DNA of 64,000 nucleotides from Fennellomyces sp. T-0311 (taxonomy: Eukaryota > Mucoromycota > Mucoromycetes > Mucorales > Lichtheimiaceae), in contig JALLLT010000011.1 of the NCBI GenBank assembly GCA_025266875.1, forward strand, positions 682,001 through 746,000, written 5' to 3'. A program made the translations under genes and the position numbers. Below, piece by piece: positions 1-12,413 of this stretch. The notes under the pieces were generated by a model. The model made no database searches. It saw only the letters and a list, made by a program, of their open reading frames with translations, and was not told the origin of the DNA. Position 1 is the stretch's first letter; every line of letters starts with the position of its first letter.

Positions 1-522
1 TCATGGTTGTTGCCTTTCGTATTCGCTTTCCTTCTTTTTTCTTTTCTTGCTTCAATTACATATTTCCCCATCATCGATCAATTTAGCTATTACTGAAAAT
101 GAAAAAGCCACGCTATTAGATGAGGCTGTCGAGCCACACACTACACGTCGGGTAAAGCGGGGAGGAGGATGGGGTAGTTACAAACAGGGCGGTGGTTGAT
201 GACTACTGTTGAGTGGCTGATTGCAGGCGTGAGCGCTTTGAATTTGTGCAAGTGTACCTCCAATTCCCAACAAAAAAGGGAAAAAACATAAACACAAAAG
301 CACTTGGTATATTATAAAGCAACACATCTAAGCAATATTACATGCATATTACTCGAGAAACAATCAATGCAGCTATTACTGACAATGAAAAAAAAGCATG
401 TTATTAGATGAGGCTGATGAGCCGCGGTACTATAGATACTATATACGTAGATAAAATACACAAAGCAAAAGGAGGATAAGATGGTGTAGAGAGGATTGGA
501 AGGAAGTTACCGTTTAAAGGGA
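1..522. other. Non-coding stretch at window start
   Basis: I see no convincing gene here. A short phrase recurs: 'gctattactgaaaatgaaaa' near 86-105 and a close copy near 372-391, each followed by 'ttagatgaggctg', so about 50 bp is imperfectly duplicated roughly 290 bp apart. The right part is the 3' flank of the minus-strand permease that ends at 523. Confidence 0.5.
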
Positions 523-2595
523 TTATTGTTCAGTTTCGGGGTGCTTTTTGCTAGAGGTTGCGATGGAATCGCTTCGGGTATCCACGTCTCTGCCGTATTT
601 GAATTGACGGTACTGACGTCGGGTCCACACATAGTACTCCTTGAATCCGTCATAGCCACGCAAAAGCTGATAGAGAATAATCGAGGCAAATGTAGATGCA
701 CCAACAGCATCCAATTGGAAGTCGTTGATGGTGAGCGTTGTAGTCGTCATGACAGCGGCCAAAATCAACGGCATACCGCCGACATAAATGTTACGAGCAT
801 CTAAACGTTTTTTTTTTATCAGTTGTCATAGATATCAAGAGAGAGTAGAGAAAAAGCATACCATTGAAATCGACTCGGTTAACGACCCATACACGAATAC
901 CAGTGACGGCGATCAAGGAGTAGAGAACCACTGTAGTGCCACCAAAGACGCCATCGGGAATACTTCGCACAACAGCACCGAATTTTGCAATAAAGCCCAA
1001 TAAAATGGCGACAAGAGCAGCCATAAGGATAACTAAAGGCGAGTAAATTTTGGTGACGGACTATAGCAAGATAATGAGTGAGTGAAAGAGCGATTGATTC
1101 CCAAAAAGATAACTTACCAAAACGCCAATGTTCTCGGCATATGTGGTCAATGGGGCAGCACCGACACATCCAGCCATCAAGGTAGCAATAGCATCACCGA
1201 GATATGCACGACCAAGGTATTGTTCCATTGAGGTCCCAGTCAAAGAGCTCACAGCCTTGATGTGACTATATAACGTTATCAGCGATTAGAAAAAAGGGTC
1301 GCCATCTACCAAACCACTGTCTTACCCCATATTTTCCGCAACAATGACAATGACAATAGGCGTGATCATGCTGATGGCTTTGGGTTCAAATACAATAGGA
1401 CCGGAAATGATGGGGCCGCGGACCCATTCAATAGATGATACTTCAGAAAAGTCAACGGGGTATCCAACGCCGCAGACACCACAGACGATATGAATAACAT
1501 AACCAATGATCATGCCGAGCAAAATGGATCTAAACATTATATGAGTCGATGGATACGTAGGACTTTGCAAAAAAAAAGGAAAAGAAAAAGTTACATACAT
1601 CCGGCGAAGTGACGGCAATGGTGCATAAACGGAAATCAGCATAATGGCAAGAACGGTAGCCAGAGCCATGTAGAAATCAAAAGGTGTCGCGGTCGCCTGG
1701 TTGAACGCAGAGTAACCCAGGTGTAGACCAATACCAGCAACAACGCCACCAGTGACGACTATCATGGGCAAGGTGAGTATCTGTTCTTTCATTCCCAGGT
1801 GTTTGACGTACTGGGAGGCATAAGAAACTCGACCCATTTGTATCCAAACAGAATGACCAGCAAGGAGATGAATATGTAGACTATGGCGAGGACGATGATA
1901 CCACCCTGTGCGACAGGTATGTTCTCATTCATTCCAGTTGTTGATGTAGCCGCATTGTACCCGGTTGCAGCGACAACTGCACTAATTACAGAGCCCGAAC
2001 TTCCGAGATAGGATGGAACACGACCGCCCGTGCAAATGAAAAAGATAAAGGTCGAAATACCGGAGAAGAATAACGATGCTAAAACATGGATAAGCATCAA
2101 GTCTGGTTTGTATGCAGGCGTCGACTTACTGTTTGCATCAAAGCCCATGAGAATTGCTAATGTGTTGCGTGTATGAGTGAAGTGCTTTTCCTTAGAGTTT
2201 CGAGTCTTATAAACATACGAATGACAACAGTGCCACTGAACATGGCGAGTGCATGCTGTATACCGTACGCTACGGTGTGTATTATTGTCGGTCGTTCATC
2301 GACGTTGACGGTTCCTGTGCAGTGCTGTCAATAAGGCTTGTCGAAACATACGGCAGATCGCACAAGTACCTGACCGCTTCAACTTATATCGAGGAAAATA
2401 ATTGACCAAGGCGTCTTTCAGACCCGCCTTCCAGCCGTCTTCGTGGTGCATCCACGGTATGCCTGTGAATATTAACCCCGAGACTGGTTCGGACTCTTGC
2501 GATTGCTGATGGTGAACATCATTGCTTGTTGTCGATGACGATTCAACCGCAATCTGCCAGTTAAGGTCTGTCTTTTCCGGAGTGTCAGACTGCAT
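523..2595 (-). CDS. NCS2-family nucleobase:cation symporter (uracil/xanthine permease, RutG/UraA-like)
   Basis: Eight exons joined by hand: 2370-2595, 2219-2314, 1812-2156, 1599-1758, 1326-1529, 1118-1265, 862-1060, 523-800. They give 551 residues with the frame intact and introns of 53-69 bp. The membrane core begins after a hydrophilic N-terminus of about 85 residues, with the family signature QHALAMFSG. Two acidic transport-site motifs of the bacterial UraA/RutG branch are visible: AENMGH near residues 340-345 (UraA has AEHIGH) and TTYAENIGV at 384-392. The UapA-type fungal branch has different motifs here, so this is the bacterial-like NCS2 type. The expected role is proton-coupled import of uracil or another oxo-purine/pyrimidine at the plasma membrane; the substrate cannot be fixed from sequence. 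The start ATG at 2595 is the first in-frame one before the conserved core. Two GATAAG-type sites lie 119-170 bp upstream. Confidence 0.9.
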
Positions 2596-2713
2596 AAATG
2601 CTTTAAATTATGTGAAAAGAGAAAAGAGTATAAAAGTGAAAAAGGACATGCGAAGGATATCATATTTATATTACCATGCATGGCTCTCGGCTGTGTTGAC
2701 ACTGTCAAGTTTG

Positions 2714-2765
2714 CTTATCTTTTAGTGCTGTCTCCTTTTCACACTTCAAGTAAAAGGCTGATAAG
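2714..2765. promoter_or_regulatory. Pair of GATA-type sites upstream of the NCS2 permease
   Basis: CTTATC at 2714-2719 and GATAAG at 2760-2765 lie 119-170 bp upstream of the permease ATG at 2595. In fungi, GATA factors (AreA/Gln3 type) drive purine and pyrimidine uptake genes through paired HGATAR sites. The sites are seen; their function here is inferred. Confidence 0.35.
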
Positions 2766-2769
2766 AGCA

Positions 2770-5700
2770 CTTTAATCGACTAATTAGGTCGCTGTGTGCA
2801 CCCACCGATCGAGATTTGTGGAAAAGGTATCAAGTGACAAAAAGTTCTTGATAACGGGTTTAGTGCGCTTCGATTACTGACAATGTAAAACCCGATATAC
2901 TGGAAAGAGCGTGGAGTTGGTATCGTTATCATTCATCATGACCAGTGATATTGATCAAGTTTTCACGCCGGAAAAATGTCCTTTAGTTTCCTCTTTGATC
3001 TCTCTCATTTGCCAAGAAAAAAATCGCTGTCTCTGGTGTTCGGTTTACATGTACGCCGCAAGTTATACTGCATGCATGGAATGGAGAAATGAAGGCTTAT
3101 ATAGCTCCTAGCCTCAGTGATGATTTGCTGAGGTACATGTTACACAAAATGATGCCTATCGTGGGTAGACTTGTATTCTTGGCTCCGTTATCGCTCAGCG
3201 ATACAAAAAGATAACTTACAATCTTTGTGATTCTACCATGTATCCTGTAAATACCTCCACGCAAAATAAAGAGCATGCAGCAGTATGTGCTGTCACTCTC
3301 CAGCAATCGACACTGTAGGAGTAGCGCTGCATGGTCTCGAGCATGCGTGTTGCTGACGTATTTGGTAGTAAATAGCCGTGCCTCTTTACACACAGATCAT
3401 TGCTTTTTTCTCTGAAAACAAAAAGCTATAATCAGTTTGTTTGGAAGGAAGGCATATGATACATCCCAGGTTCTACGGAGCAAAAAAAGGTTCATGCGCT
3501 GTTTATTTACATTAGGAAAACTGATCTCACCATCGACATAGAAGGTTTCCACACTTGCTAGGAAACCGGTGAACGATATATATGGGTCGGTCTTGATTAT
3601 AAACTCTGATCAACTCGCGGTTATTAATGTTCCGAGTCATTCCCTGATCAGTAATGGTTGGGTATACGCGCCCCAACCATATGAAAATTGTTATTTTTAT
3701 TTGCTGCGGCCAGGAAGGAAAAAGCCTGTTTATAAACAATTGATAAAACAAATAGTTGTCCCACGCATATTGCATGTATCGATGTATAGAGCATACTAAC
3801 ACTACTCGAGTTTACAGTCTTTTTCGCTTTATTGGGTCCAGCTTATCTGGTGTTTTCTCGTCTTACTGTGCAACACCCGGTCTGTATCGCAAGATAATGT
3901 AGGATAGACATGCCTGTGCCAGAAAAGAATCAATGGTACCATCAATACACATATTTCTTCACTTGCAGCATTTACTATTATTATTATTATGTGCTGAAGA
4001 CATATATAAACACAATCGCTACCCTTGGAAAAACAAAACAGATTATACTTGCTGTCGGCTCTTTTTTTTCCCAAGATATTCTATGAATCTGGCTAACAAA
4101 TCTTGTATAAATAAATAGAGCAAATTATGATCTGTGAGAGTTTTAAACTGTTGGCTGTGATTAGATCACTACTTATCCATAATGACATACACTCAAACCT
4201 CATGGACAACAATCAGCTGGATTAGAACAAGAGCCCCATTATTTTTGATTCCTAGCACAAGTGGACATATTTAGATTAAATGGTAACCGTGTGCGCTGAC
4301 CATATCAATCTCTTGAATTGCTATATTTCTTCACGATCGATATACTGTTGCGTTCTCAGAAGCATAACAAACCCCCCCCCCGATGCGTAGGTGACCATTA
4401 TAGTTGAGATCTTTTGATTCACGCCATGACGTTTTGACTTCAAATTGAATCTAGAGTAAGACGACCCTTTGTATATCTTTTCTCATATAATATATACGTC
4501 AGTAAGAGACATCTATCGAGAACATTTGTCTATTGATTTCGGAAAGAAAGCTGTGTACCTGTTTACGCTGGCTAGTTATGATTTGATGTGTTATGGCCGT
4601 TAGAGCATGGATCGGCTTTTCAGTATAAAAATTTTATTTATCTATCACTTGTGGTGGACTTCGTCAGAGAAAAATCGACATGTATGGTATATTAAACGGT
4701 GTCTGTTGCCCATAGCACACTCACAATGGATGTAAATCTTGGAAAAGCACACCATGCGCCGAGAAAGAATCTGAGCTGATCCTTGATGGCGTCCTAAATT
4801 CGTGATGGCACTGTGGTATCGCTTAATGAGAAAAAGGCTTTCGAAAGACGAGACCAAAATAAGATAATGTTTTATTGAGGAAAACTACTCTCTATTTATA
4901 ATGGTGATGAGTCGGGACGGAGAAGATGAATACTTTTGTCTAATAGTCCAAAGATCCATGTTATCGCCGAGTCTCTAACGATCTTGCCGTCTAATGTTAA
5001 TGAGGCCGAAGGTCACACAGAGCCTTAGTTAACGGAGTTGCCCTGCATGATCGGTAAAGCCGGATCAAGGTTGCACATGCAAGCAAATAAGGCAATCGAT
5101 AACTGTACGGTTGTTGATGTCGCAATAACAACGGATGTAAACAAGGACTAAGGAAAAGCATGTAACCATGGATGATGGTGTATGTCGGGAATACGACAGG
5201 CACCCTAAACACATGTACGTCCCAGAATTTATTTTCCCCTCCTTTGTAAAGATATATCGACTCAGATAAATGACATTGAAAGATAGCTGGATCCGGAAAC
5301 ACAAGTGGCTATCAGTTCCAATTATGAGAACAAATGTGATGTCCTACATAAAACGTCGCCAAGTCCAGGAAAAACCGTGATTCCATATGCGACAAACGAC
5401 TATTGAGAAATGAAGGCTTTAAAGACCATAAAAGTCTGAAACAAGAATTAATCCGTATTAGCAAGTAGACTTCGATCAACTATTGTGACCAGCAATACCA
5501 CGGTGCTATCTACTATCTTCATTCCTGTCCACATCTAAGCCATTATTGTTGGTATATACTTAAAAAACAGGAAATAACAATGTTGTTTGCTTTGTCGTCA
5601 CATTACGAACCTTCCTTCCTTCCTTGCACCTTATCTCCTCTCCTCTCTTATATCTATAACGATGAATAACTTCAAGAACATCATAACAGGATTTAAGCAG

Positions 5701-6310
5701 CCACAATACGTGAAGTTAGTGAAATGGTAGTTAATATTTGCATACAGAAATGATAGGTATAGCACAAGCTCCGATCTCAATCACCATTGAAACACGGGTA
5801 CGAGATCTCAAGGGCATCATATGAAGTTCATATGCAGAATGAGATGTTCGACGCAATTATCGCTAGTTGCGTTGTCATCCTTGGAAGTATCATATACTGC
5901 AACCTTATGGTACGGAAAGGGTACCTTGTATACTGCCGATAGGTCTTACTGAATAAATAGGCGATAACTTCTGTTCTAAATGGGGGATTTAAATGCTGTA
6001 CTTACCAAGTCGAAGCAGCTAATTAATGGTAAGCGTATGATGGTTATATTATTCTTTTTGCTTATAGGCAGAGTAATATAGTGTTTAATCGAGAAAGCAT
6101 CAAATATAGCGACAAGGAGCATGTTGAGCCGATGGTGGAGAATGTGGTCCAGTCCGCGGAGGAGCGAGCCGGTCGCATCCAAATGGTAAGATTTAACACT
6201 AGGTTCTATTAAAGACCCATGGCGGATTAGAGTCGCTGGCTAACGAAGAGAAAAATACAACGTCTCTTTTGAGAAGAGCTCTCAATACCCGGTACATATA
6301 CTTACAACCA
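2770..6310. other. Gene-poor AT-rich region
   Basis: Only short ORFs without recognisable motifs, plausible splice chains or coding-like composition were found. A run of about 10 C residues at 4373-4382 is the only simple-sequence landmark. No tRNA was recognised. Confidence 0.45.
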
Positions 6311-6313
6311 CTG

Positions 6314-6400
6314 TAAAAAAATTGTAATAAGGGCGATTTTCTAACTTTCGTAGCTGTATCGCCTCTAAAATTTAGAAAATCGCCTTATTTCAATTTTATA
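6314..6400. repeat. Imperfect inverted repeat (hairpin, MITE-like)
   Basis: The left arm around 6316-6343 contains 'aagggcgattttctaa' and the right arm around 6372-6398 contains 'ttagaaaatcgcctt'. They are reverse complements over about 27 bp with a few mismatches, separated by about 28 bp. No flanking target duplication is obvious. It could be a small foldback transposable element or a chance hairpin. Confidence 0.55.
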
Positions 6401-6738
6401 ATCGATTATGGCCTCAAAATCGAAGGAACTGTAGGTCATGTATACTATGCGGTTAAGGCGGGTCACACGGTAGTGATTCAGAAAAGTAAACCCATACTAC
6501 TTACTATTCATTGACTACATTCGATTAGATTGTCGATGATATTCAAGACGACAATATCTGTTATCTTTAAATGAAGGGGGCGAAGCTTTCGGAGACAGCC
6601 ACAGCTTCCAGGAGCGGTCTGAAACACATTTACTGGAAATGGATTTTTGCGCAATTAATCAATTGTATATCACCGCTGCGTGCATAACTTGGACCAGCTT
6701 AGACGAAGATGGAGCCATCGTTAGGTGCCACTGCACCT

Positions 6739-6895
6739 AAATTTCTGGGTGAATTTTGGTGAATAATATTTCGAAGTGGTTAAACATAAGCTTTTCAACC
6801 GCTTGAGTTACTAAAAATGGTAGTACAAGTGGTTAAAAAGCTTATGTTTAACCGCCTCAAAAAGTCATTCACCCAAAATTCACCCAAAAAATTTT
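6739..6895. repeat. Foldback element, about 157 bp (MITE-like)
   Basis: The left arm reads 'gggtgaattttggtgaat' (6747-6764) followed by 'gtggttaaacataagctttt' (6776-6795). The right arm carries the reverse complements: 'aaaagcttatgtttaacc' near 6837-6854 and 'attcacccaaaattcaccc' near 6867-6885. The arms extend outward through A/T-rich ends ('aaattt' on both sides). Nearly the whole segment folds back on itself, as expected of a non-autonomous DNA transposon. No coding sequence is present. Confidence 0.7.
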
Positions 6896-6899
6896 TGCA

Positions 6900-7819
6900 G
6901 CGTGCATTTCTGAAGCAGCCAGCTATTTTTCAGTTAGACACTACCACTTGATCGTCTTAGCATACTCGGCACTCGCGACCTCCACTGTAAGTCCATAGAA
7001 TTCTATAAATATTAACTTGATTTTTGTTACTTTAAACAAATCGGTTTCCTTGATAGTACCAAAGACTTCATCTGCACCTTCATCAATAAGTACATCTATA
7101 AACTCACCAAAAAGACGAGCACTTCATTGTTTTTTTTAGCAGCTGCAATCCGTGAGAAGCTTTCAAGCGAAGGTTTTAATGTCATCAATAACACCAAGGT
7201 ATATGTGCAAATCTCGTTAATTATTATAGGCTCACTAATATTATCTGTGGTCACATATCATTTGCGTAACTCACTTTCTCCTCTCCTCTCTAAATTACCT
7301 GAAAATGCTATTAGATGCTAGCAAGGGTATAACTGAAACCTTTCGCTTCTCAAAGAACGCTCTGTACGTTTACCAGCGCTTAGGCAAATACTCCTGAAAA
7401 TTAATGCTACACCTCTCGCTTGATGCAGTTAGCAAATTAGTTGGTTCGATATGTATATATGTAGTTTCAGTAATATGAATCTTATTTACTCAAAGATAAG
7501 ATAGCATGACATACTTCAGGACAATGTACAGTAATCAGTCTCATAAATGCTAAAAGGTTGCGTATCCTCCCTCGTAGTAACTACTGTCGGTTAGACAATA
7601 TGCAAATTGCCACTCACGGTCTATCAAACAAATGAAATATTATACCGAGTCAGTAAGAGACTTCAAGGGCCTCTTTCATGAATTCTCCACTTGTGTTGAC
7701 TTTCATCTCAGCTATTACAACTTCTGCTCAGCTTTGCTGAGCAACTGTTACACATAAGTCAGTATGTTGGACAAAATGTCTTTTTCTTTCACTTACAATC
7801 GAATATCGGATCATCAAAC
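6900..7819. other. No recognisable gene
   Basis: The region holds a short hydrophobic ORF at 7127-7321 that I do not recognise and that has no convincing start context. Otherwise it is AT-rich intergenic DNA upstream of the 7-TM pseudogene. Confidence 0.35.
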
Positions 7820-8853
7820 ATGGATATACTTTTGGGTGGCAATATTCGCACAGCAATTGCAAGTATAGCAGCATTAATTGCATCGGTGGTCTCGTACATA
7901 AAAACCAGAAGACACCGTAAAAAATCCTAGTGTAACGTAGCACGACGGTACTATAAAATTATACAAGGTCTTGTAAAATCCTGTAAAATCCTGTGAAAAC
8001 TGCCATTTTACAAGAAAAATTTTTTACGGTGAGACAGTACCGCATAGTGCACGCGCTCTCGATCGCCAGCTCTCTCAGCATGGTTGCGGGTGAGATGCTG
8101 ATACTCCTTACAGTGTCTGGGGTATATGCGCCAGGTTTGATCGCTACTTGCGAGTTTTTCTTCAACATCGTTCCGCCGTTGATATGATGTCTTTTGTTCC
8201 GAATCATTTACTTGGCAGGCGTGGCACGACTACAATATCAAGAGTCATTAAAATGCAAGGAATGAGCACGACAAGTTATCTCTATAAAAATCTAGACATT
8301 AATACTGGTTGTTATCAATCTGGGTCTGGTAATCGCAGCTGGAATCGATGAAATGGGAAGTAATTATACATACCTTGGCATGCAAGCGTTTCGATATTCT
8401 CCCAACGTTTTGTTTGTATTTCACCTTGCCATATATTTAACTCGCCTGACATATCATTGTGGTGTGCGCTTATTCGCCGGTTCTTTCTATACTGTTGCGC
8501 TCCTTCTCACCTGTGTTTCCGCTGCGTGCGTAGCAGTTGGGGTACCCATCGTGAAGAGTAACCTATATGATGTCAGCGAGCTTTTGACATTGTTCATGAT
8601 CAAACTCGTTGGGTCTCTTACCTTGCTCTTGATCGCCCTTATGTTCCAAACTGTCTGGATCCGATGCATTCGCGAAAAATAAGTCAGGAACAACTTTATT
8701 CCTGGAGAACCTTTGAGTGATGAATATACATGGAATACAAATGCGCCAACCGGTGTGAATCTATTCAAGCTGATCAAGGATAACAGAAGTACTTCTCTCG
8801 GTATTGAGGGTATAGCCGATTACGTACAACAACGGCGTTTCGTACAAGCATGA
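7820..8853 (+). pseudogene. Decayed paralogue of the 7-TM protein gene at 9366-10301
   Basis: In one frame from the ATG at 7820 the translation follows the intact neighbour from end to end: AALIASVVSYIK near the start, HALSIASSLSM in helix 2, LLTCVSA and FQTVWIRCIREK towards the C-terminus. Four in-frame stops break it: TGA at 8185-8187, where the intact copy has Trp (WCLL); TGA at 8263-8265; TAG at 8293-8295, again at a conserved Trp; and TAA at 8680-8682, close to a Gln of the intact copy. A 119-bp terminal-inverted-repeat element also sits after codon 31. Remove it with one copy of its 3-bp duplication and the alignment with the paralogue is ungapped at that point. There are few frame shifts, so inactivation looks fairly recent. 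Confidence 0.85.
7913..8031. mobile_element. 119-bp non-autonomous DNA transposon (MITE) inserted in the 7-TM pseudogene
   Basis: The ends are perfect 13-bp inverted repeats, CACCGTAAAAAAT at 7913-7925 and its reverse complement at 8019-8031. The flanks are a direct duplication of AGA at 7910-7912 and 8032-8034. Termini starting 5'-CAC with a 3-bp target duplication resemble the CACTA/EnSpm superfamily, but the element is too small to encode a transposase, so the class is an inference. The interior carries a short repeat ('gtaaaatcct' twice near 7973-7992). The frame of the host gene resumes exactly after the second AGA. Confidence 0.85.
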
Positions 8854-9365
8854 GGAACGTACTACGTACTACCATTAAACTTAGATTATCATTCTTTTAA
8901 GGCGTAGCTATTTACTCTAGAAAACTGAACAGACTTTCCATATTGGAGCAGACGTCTTTAAGCTCAGCTGGAACATTTTTTTGGCCAGCGTAACCTTGCG
9001 CAACATGTTACTAAACTTCTAACAAAAATGTGTGTATTATTAATACAATATGTGTATCGACTGTTATTACAGTCAAAACACCAACTGCTTCTTACCAATA
9101 AACAGTTAGAAGGTACAGCCAAAATAATGTAAAGATACTGGTGCTAAGGAGCTATTTGGTATTTCTCTCAATGCATACGTATGCATAAACTTCATAGTGA
9201 TAGCAGGAGAACATTTTCGGATTAAGATTAGCCACAAATAGCCGAGTTTAGGGACACGGTGACTCAGCGCCATCACCAGCCATTATGCCGTTAAAAGCAC
9301 GCGACACAATAAAAAGAAACACCTTTCTTTTTCACCCAAATTGAAAGAAAAACTCATTACCAACC
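8854..9365. other. Intergenic region upstream of the 7-TM gene
   Basis: No gene seen. It presumably carries the promoter of the intact 7-TM gene; no TATA box stands out clearly. Confidence 0.4.
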
Positions 9366-10301
9366 ATGGGTACCATATATAACTCCTATGACAATTTACA
9401 AACATTTTTGGGAATCAATATTTCCATTACTATTTTCAATATCGCAGCATTGATTGGATCCGTGATATCAAGTTTACGAACCTGGCAACATTATCCCGTC
9501 ATCCACGCACTATCAATTGCCAGTTCATTCAGTCTACTTATATCCCAAGTATTTATTTATGTTATCAAATTTGGGCCCGGGACAACATCACTGACCATTG
9601 CGACCATGTTTTTTGAAAATATCTTTCCACCGCTGGTATGGTGCCTCTTGGTCCGGGTGGTTCTTCTGGCAGGCGAAGCACGACTACGATTTCACGATCC
9701 TGAAAGACTCAAGAAAGGACGTCAAGCAGACGTCTTTGTCAAGACTTGGACCGGCATACTGATCGCTATCAATGTGGCATTAGCAATCGCATATGGAATC
9801 AACAACACGGATAATGAAGAATTTACCACCTTGTATCTTCTCCAGTACTTTTCCAACATAATGTTTCCTATACAACTCACTTCGTTGTTGGTTTCGGCCA
9901 CATATCATAGCGACATACGCACATTCGCCACTTCATTCTATGCTGTTTTTCTCCTTTTAGTATGCGTTTCCGCTGGTTCCATAACGATCGGTGCATTTAC
10001 GTTAATCGACGAACAATATACTCTTACGGGAATACTGCAGGATGTCATGATACGATTTGTTGGAGCTATCGCCCTGGTTATAATCGTTGTACTGCTTCCT
10101 ACTGTCTGGACACGATGCATTCGCGAGAATCAGGCCATAAATGGCTTTATGCCGGCAGAACCTTTGAACGACGTCGATTCGTGGAATGCGAATGCACCTT
10201 ATGACATAAATCATCAAGGCATTGTCCAGGTCAACAACCAACAGCAGCGCGGTTATTCTCTACAATGGGAGCTCCGTTTTTTTTCTAACCTCTCCCAATG
10301 A
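9366..10301 (+). CDS. Seven-helix integral membrane protein of unknown function
   Basis: A single-exon gene of 311 residues starting at the ATG in 'accATGggt'. Seven hydrophobic segments can be seen at roughly residues 18-37, 45-69, 76-103, 128-144, 152-180, 187-214 and 222-251, then a hydrophilic C-terminal tail of about 60 residues. The layout (short N-terminus, seven helices, basic loop after helix 3 with RLRFHDPERLKKGRQ, cytoplasmic-like tail) resembles a GPCR-like topology, but I find no rhodopsin-type signature such as DRY or NPxxY and cannot assign a family. A decayed paralogue lies 500 bp upstream on the same strand, so the family has expanded locally in tandem. The lack of introns contrasts with the intron-rich neighbours. 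Confidence 0.75.
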   Translation: MGTIYNSYDNLQTFLGINISITIFNIAALIGSVISSLRTWQHYPVIHALSIASSFSLLISQVFIYVIKFGPGTTSLTIATMFFENIFPPLVWCLLVRVVLLAGEARLRFHDPERLKKGRQADVFVKTWTGILIAINVALAIAYGINNTDNEEFTTLYLLQYFSNIMFPIQLTSLLVSATYHSDIRTFATSFYAVFLLLVCVSAGSITIGAFTLIDEQYTLTGILQDVMIRFVGAIALVIIVVLLPTVWTRCIRENQAINGFMPAEPLNDVDSWNANAPYDINHQGIVQVNNQQQRGYSLQWELRFFSNLSQ

Positions 10302-11875
10302 TGCAGGGCGTCGTTACGCACTAGACCTGGGTTACCGTATATGTACTACAATCGTAGAACTGCCGAATGCAGGGTTACACACCATTAGATAGGACTATTT
10401 ATATAAAGCTGTTGCATTTGGTATTTTTGTATATACAAACCGTGCTATATTTTATAATTACTATTGTTTAAATGCTGCAACTAGGCACGAAAGCACAGCT
10501 GTAAGAGTTCACTTTAATTAAATTGAAAACAGACCGATCTCAGCTGTAACACACAACTTGTTGCAGTTGTACTTGGAAGATTACATTCCGATTCACTTTG
10601 AAACGTGGTAACAGTATTGTGCTGGCTTTAACCTCCTTACAAGGACTACGCTCTGTCATTCACACGTTTTGATTGCATTGACGCAATCGTTTCGCCAATT
10701 GCTTCTGTCGCAGCTTCACCATCCCCTTTATATTCAACAATCTAATAACGCACCTCAACCCGCTTCTGCCCAATTCTCTACCATCGCTAAAGAAGGATTG
10801 CTGAATTGAGCTGTAGTAGACATTTCAACCCATGGCTGACTCGCCGTCCCTGCGCCATTGACTGGATATGCAGCACGATGGCAACGTTCGCACTCTCGAC
10901 ATCTCACACCTGTTGTACCCTTACTATCCAGAAAAAGCGAACGCATACCCCTCTTTGGTATGATCTGTGTGTATCAAGCGTTTCATTCGCTCGGTGAGTC
11001 AAGTTTGGACAAGATATTTGATATGCTACTTGTTGCAGTTTTCAATGTGACAGAAGGCACAGACAGGCTCGCTGCACGCTGTCCATTCTAGAGTAGGCTT
11101 TGATTTATGGGATGAGGTGCAAGTCTATTGTATGGTCTATTATTACGGAGCAAGTCCTCGTATCTTCAGATCTACGGGTCAGATGGATATCGAAGGTGAA
11201 GCCGCAGTCTTCCTTCCCAGATCTCAAAATTAGCTTTGTGCTCTGCTTCAACGATAGTGGTCATAGATCACAAAGTGAGTAAAGGCGGGTTCGAGAAGGA
11301 TGAGAGAGGACATTGAGAAGGGCACAACAGAATGTGGGTTTACATACTCAAAACTGCTTGCCACGGAAAAGGAAAGTCTGTGACGAGAGGGACTAGAAGT
11401 TGTAAGTAGCTGGTGGCAGCATCGGTACCGGCAAAGCTTAAAGGAACAAAGGAGGCTGTGACAGTGCAGTCGCAGCTAAGAGGGATTTCATTATTCACCT
11501 GCACCCATGCCTCTTTTCTTGTATATTTCTGAAGAGCATTATATATGCACCGCATAGGGGTCTAGATATGCTCAGTATAAGCAGCAAAATAAAAAGCCAA
11601 GCATCGCACGTACAAGTTTAGGCATGCGAGCGTGGCGCTGAGCAAGATTATCGTGTGAAAAGGGAGGCGCTCAGTGCAGATACCAGAAGGAACAGGTGTG
11701 ATTGGCCCTCATGCGTCATGTTTTCGATCACGCAGCAGTTTTGCTCCCGCTGCATTACTCAGAACCACCGCAGCCTGCCTTTTACCGCTGAAGGTATATT
11801 AAGCTGTTACCCGTCCTTCTTGCATCTCTTAACAACCGTCATTATTGCTCACACTTCCGGCACTCTAGACTAACC
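10302..11875. other. Intergenic region with a possible decayed coding fragment
   Basis: Around 10832-10965 (+) a somewhat GC-richer stretch reads as plausible protein (RTLDISHLLYPYYPEKA) but contains an in-frame stop and joins to nothing recognisable. Another coding-like piece lies near 11080-11225. I cannot identify either; they may be remains of a gene. The last part is the ATG8 promoter. Confidence 0.3.

Positions 11876-12413
<538 letters not shown>

Noticed and set aside
7820..8853. Classical RIP as the cause of the stops
   Set aside because: Several changes are in a CCA-to-TCA context, not CpA-to-TpA, and the paralogues have diverged far beyond what a single RIP event would leave. I kept only the weaker statement of a C-to-T tendency.
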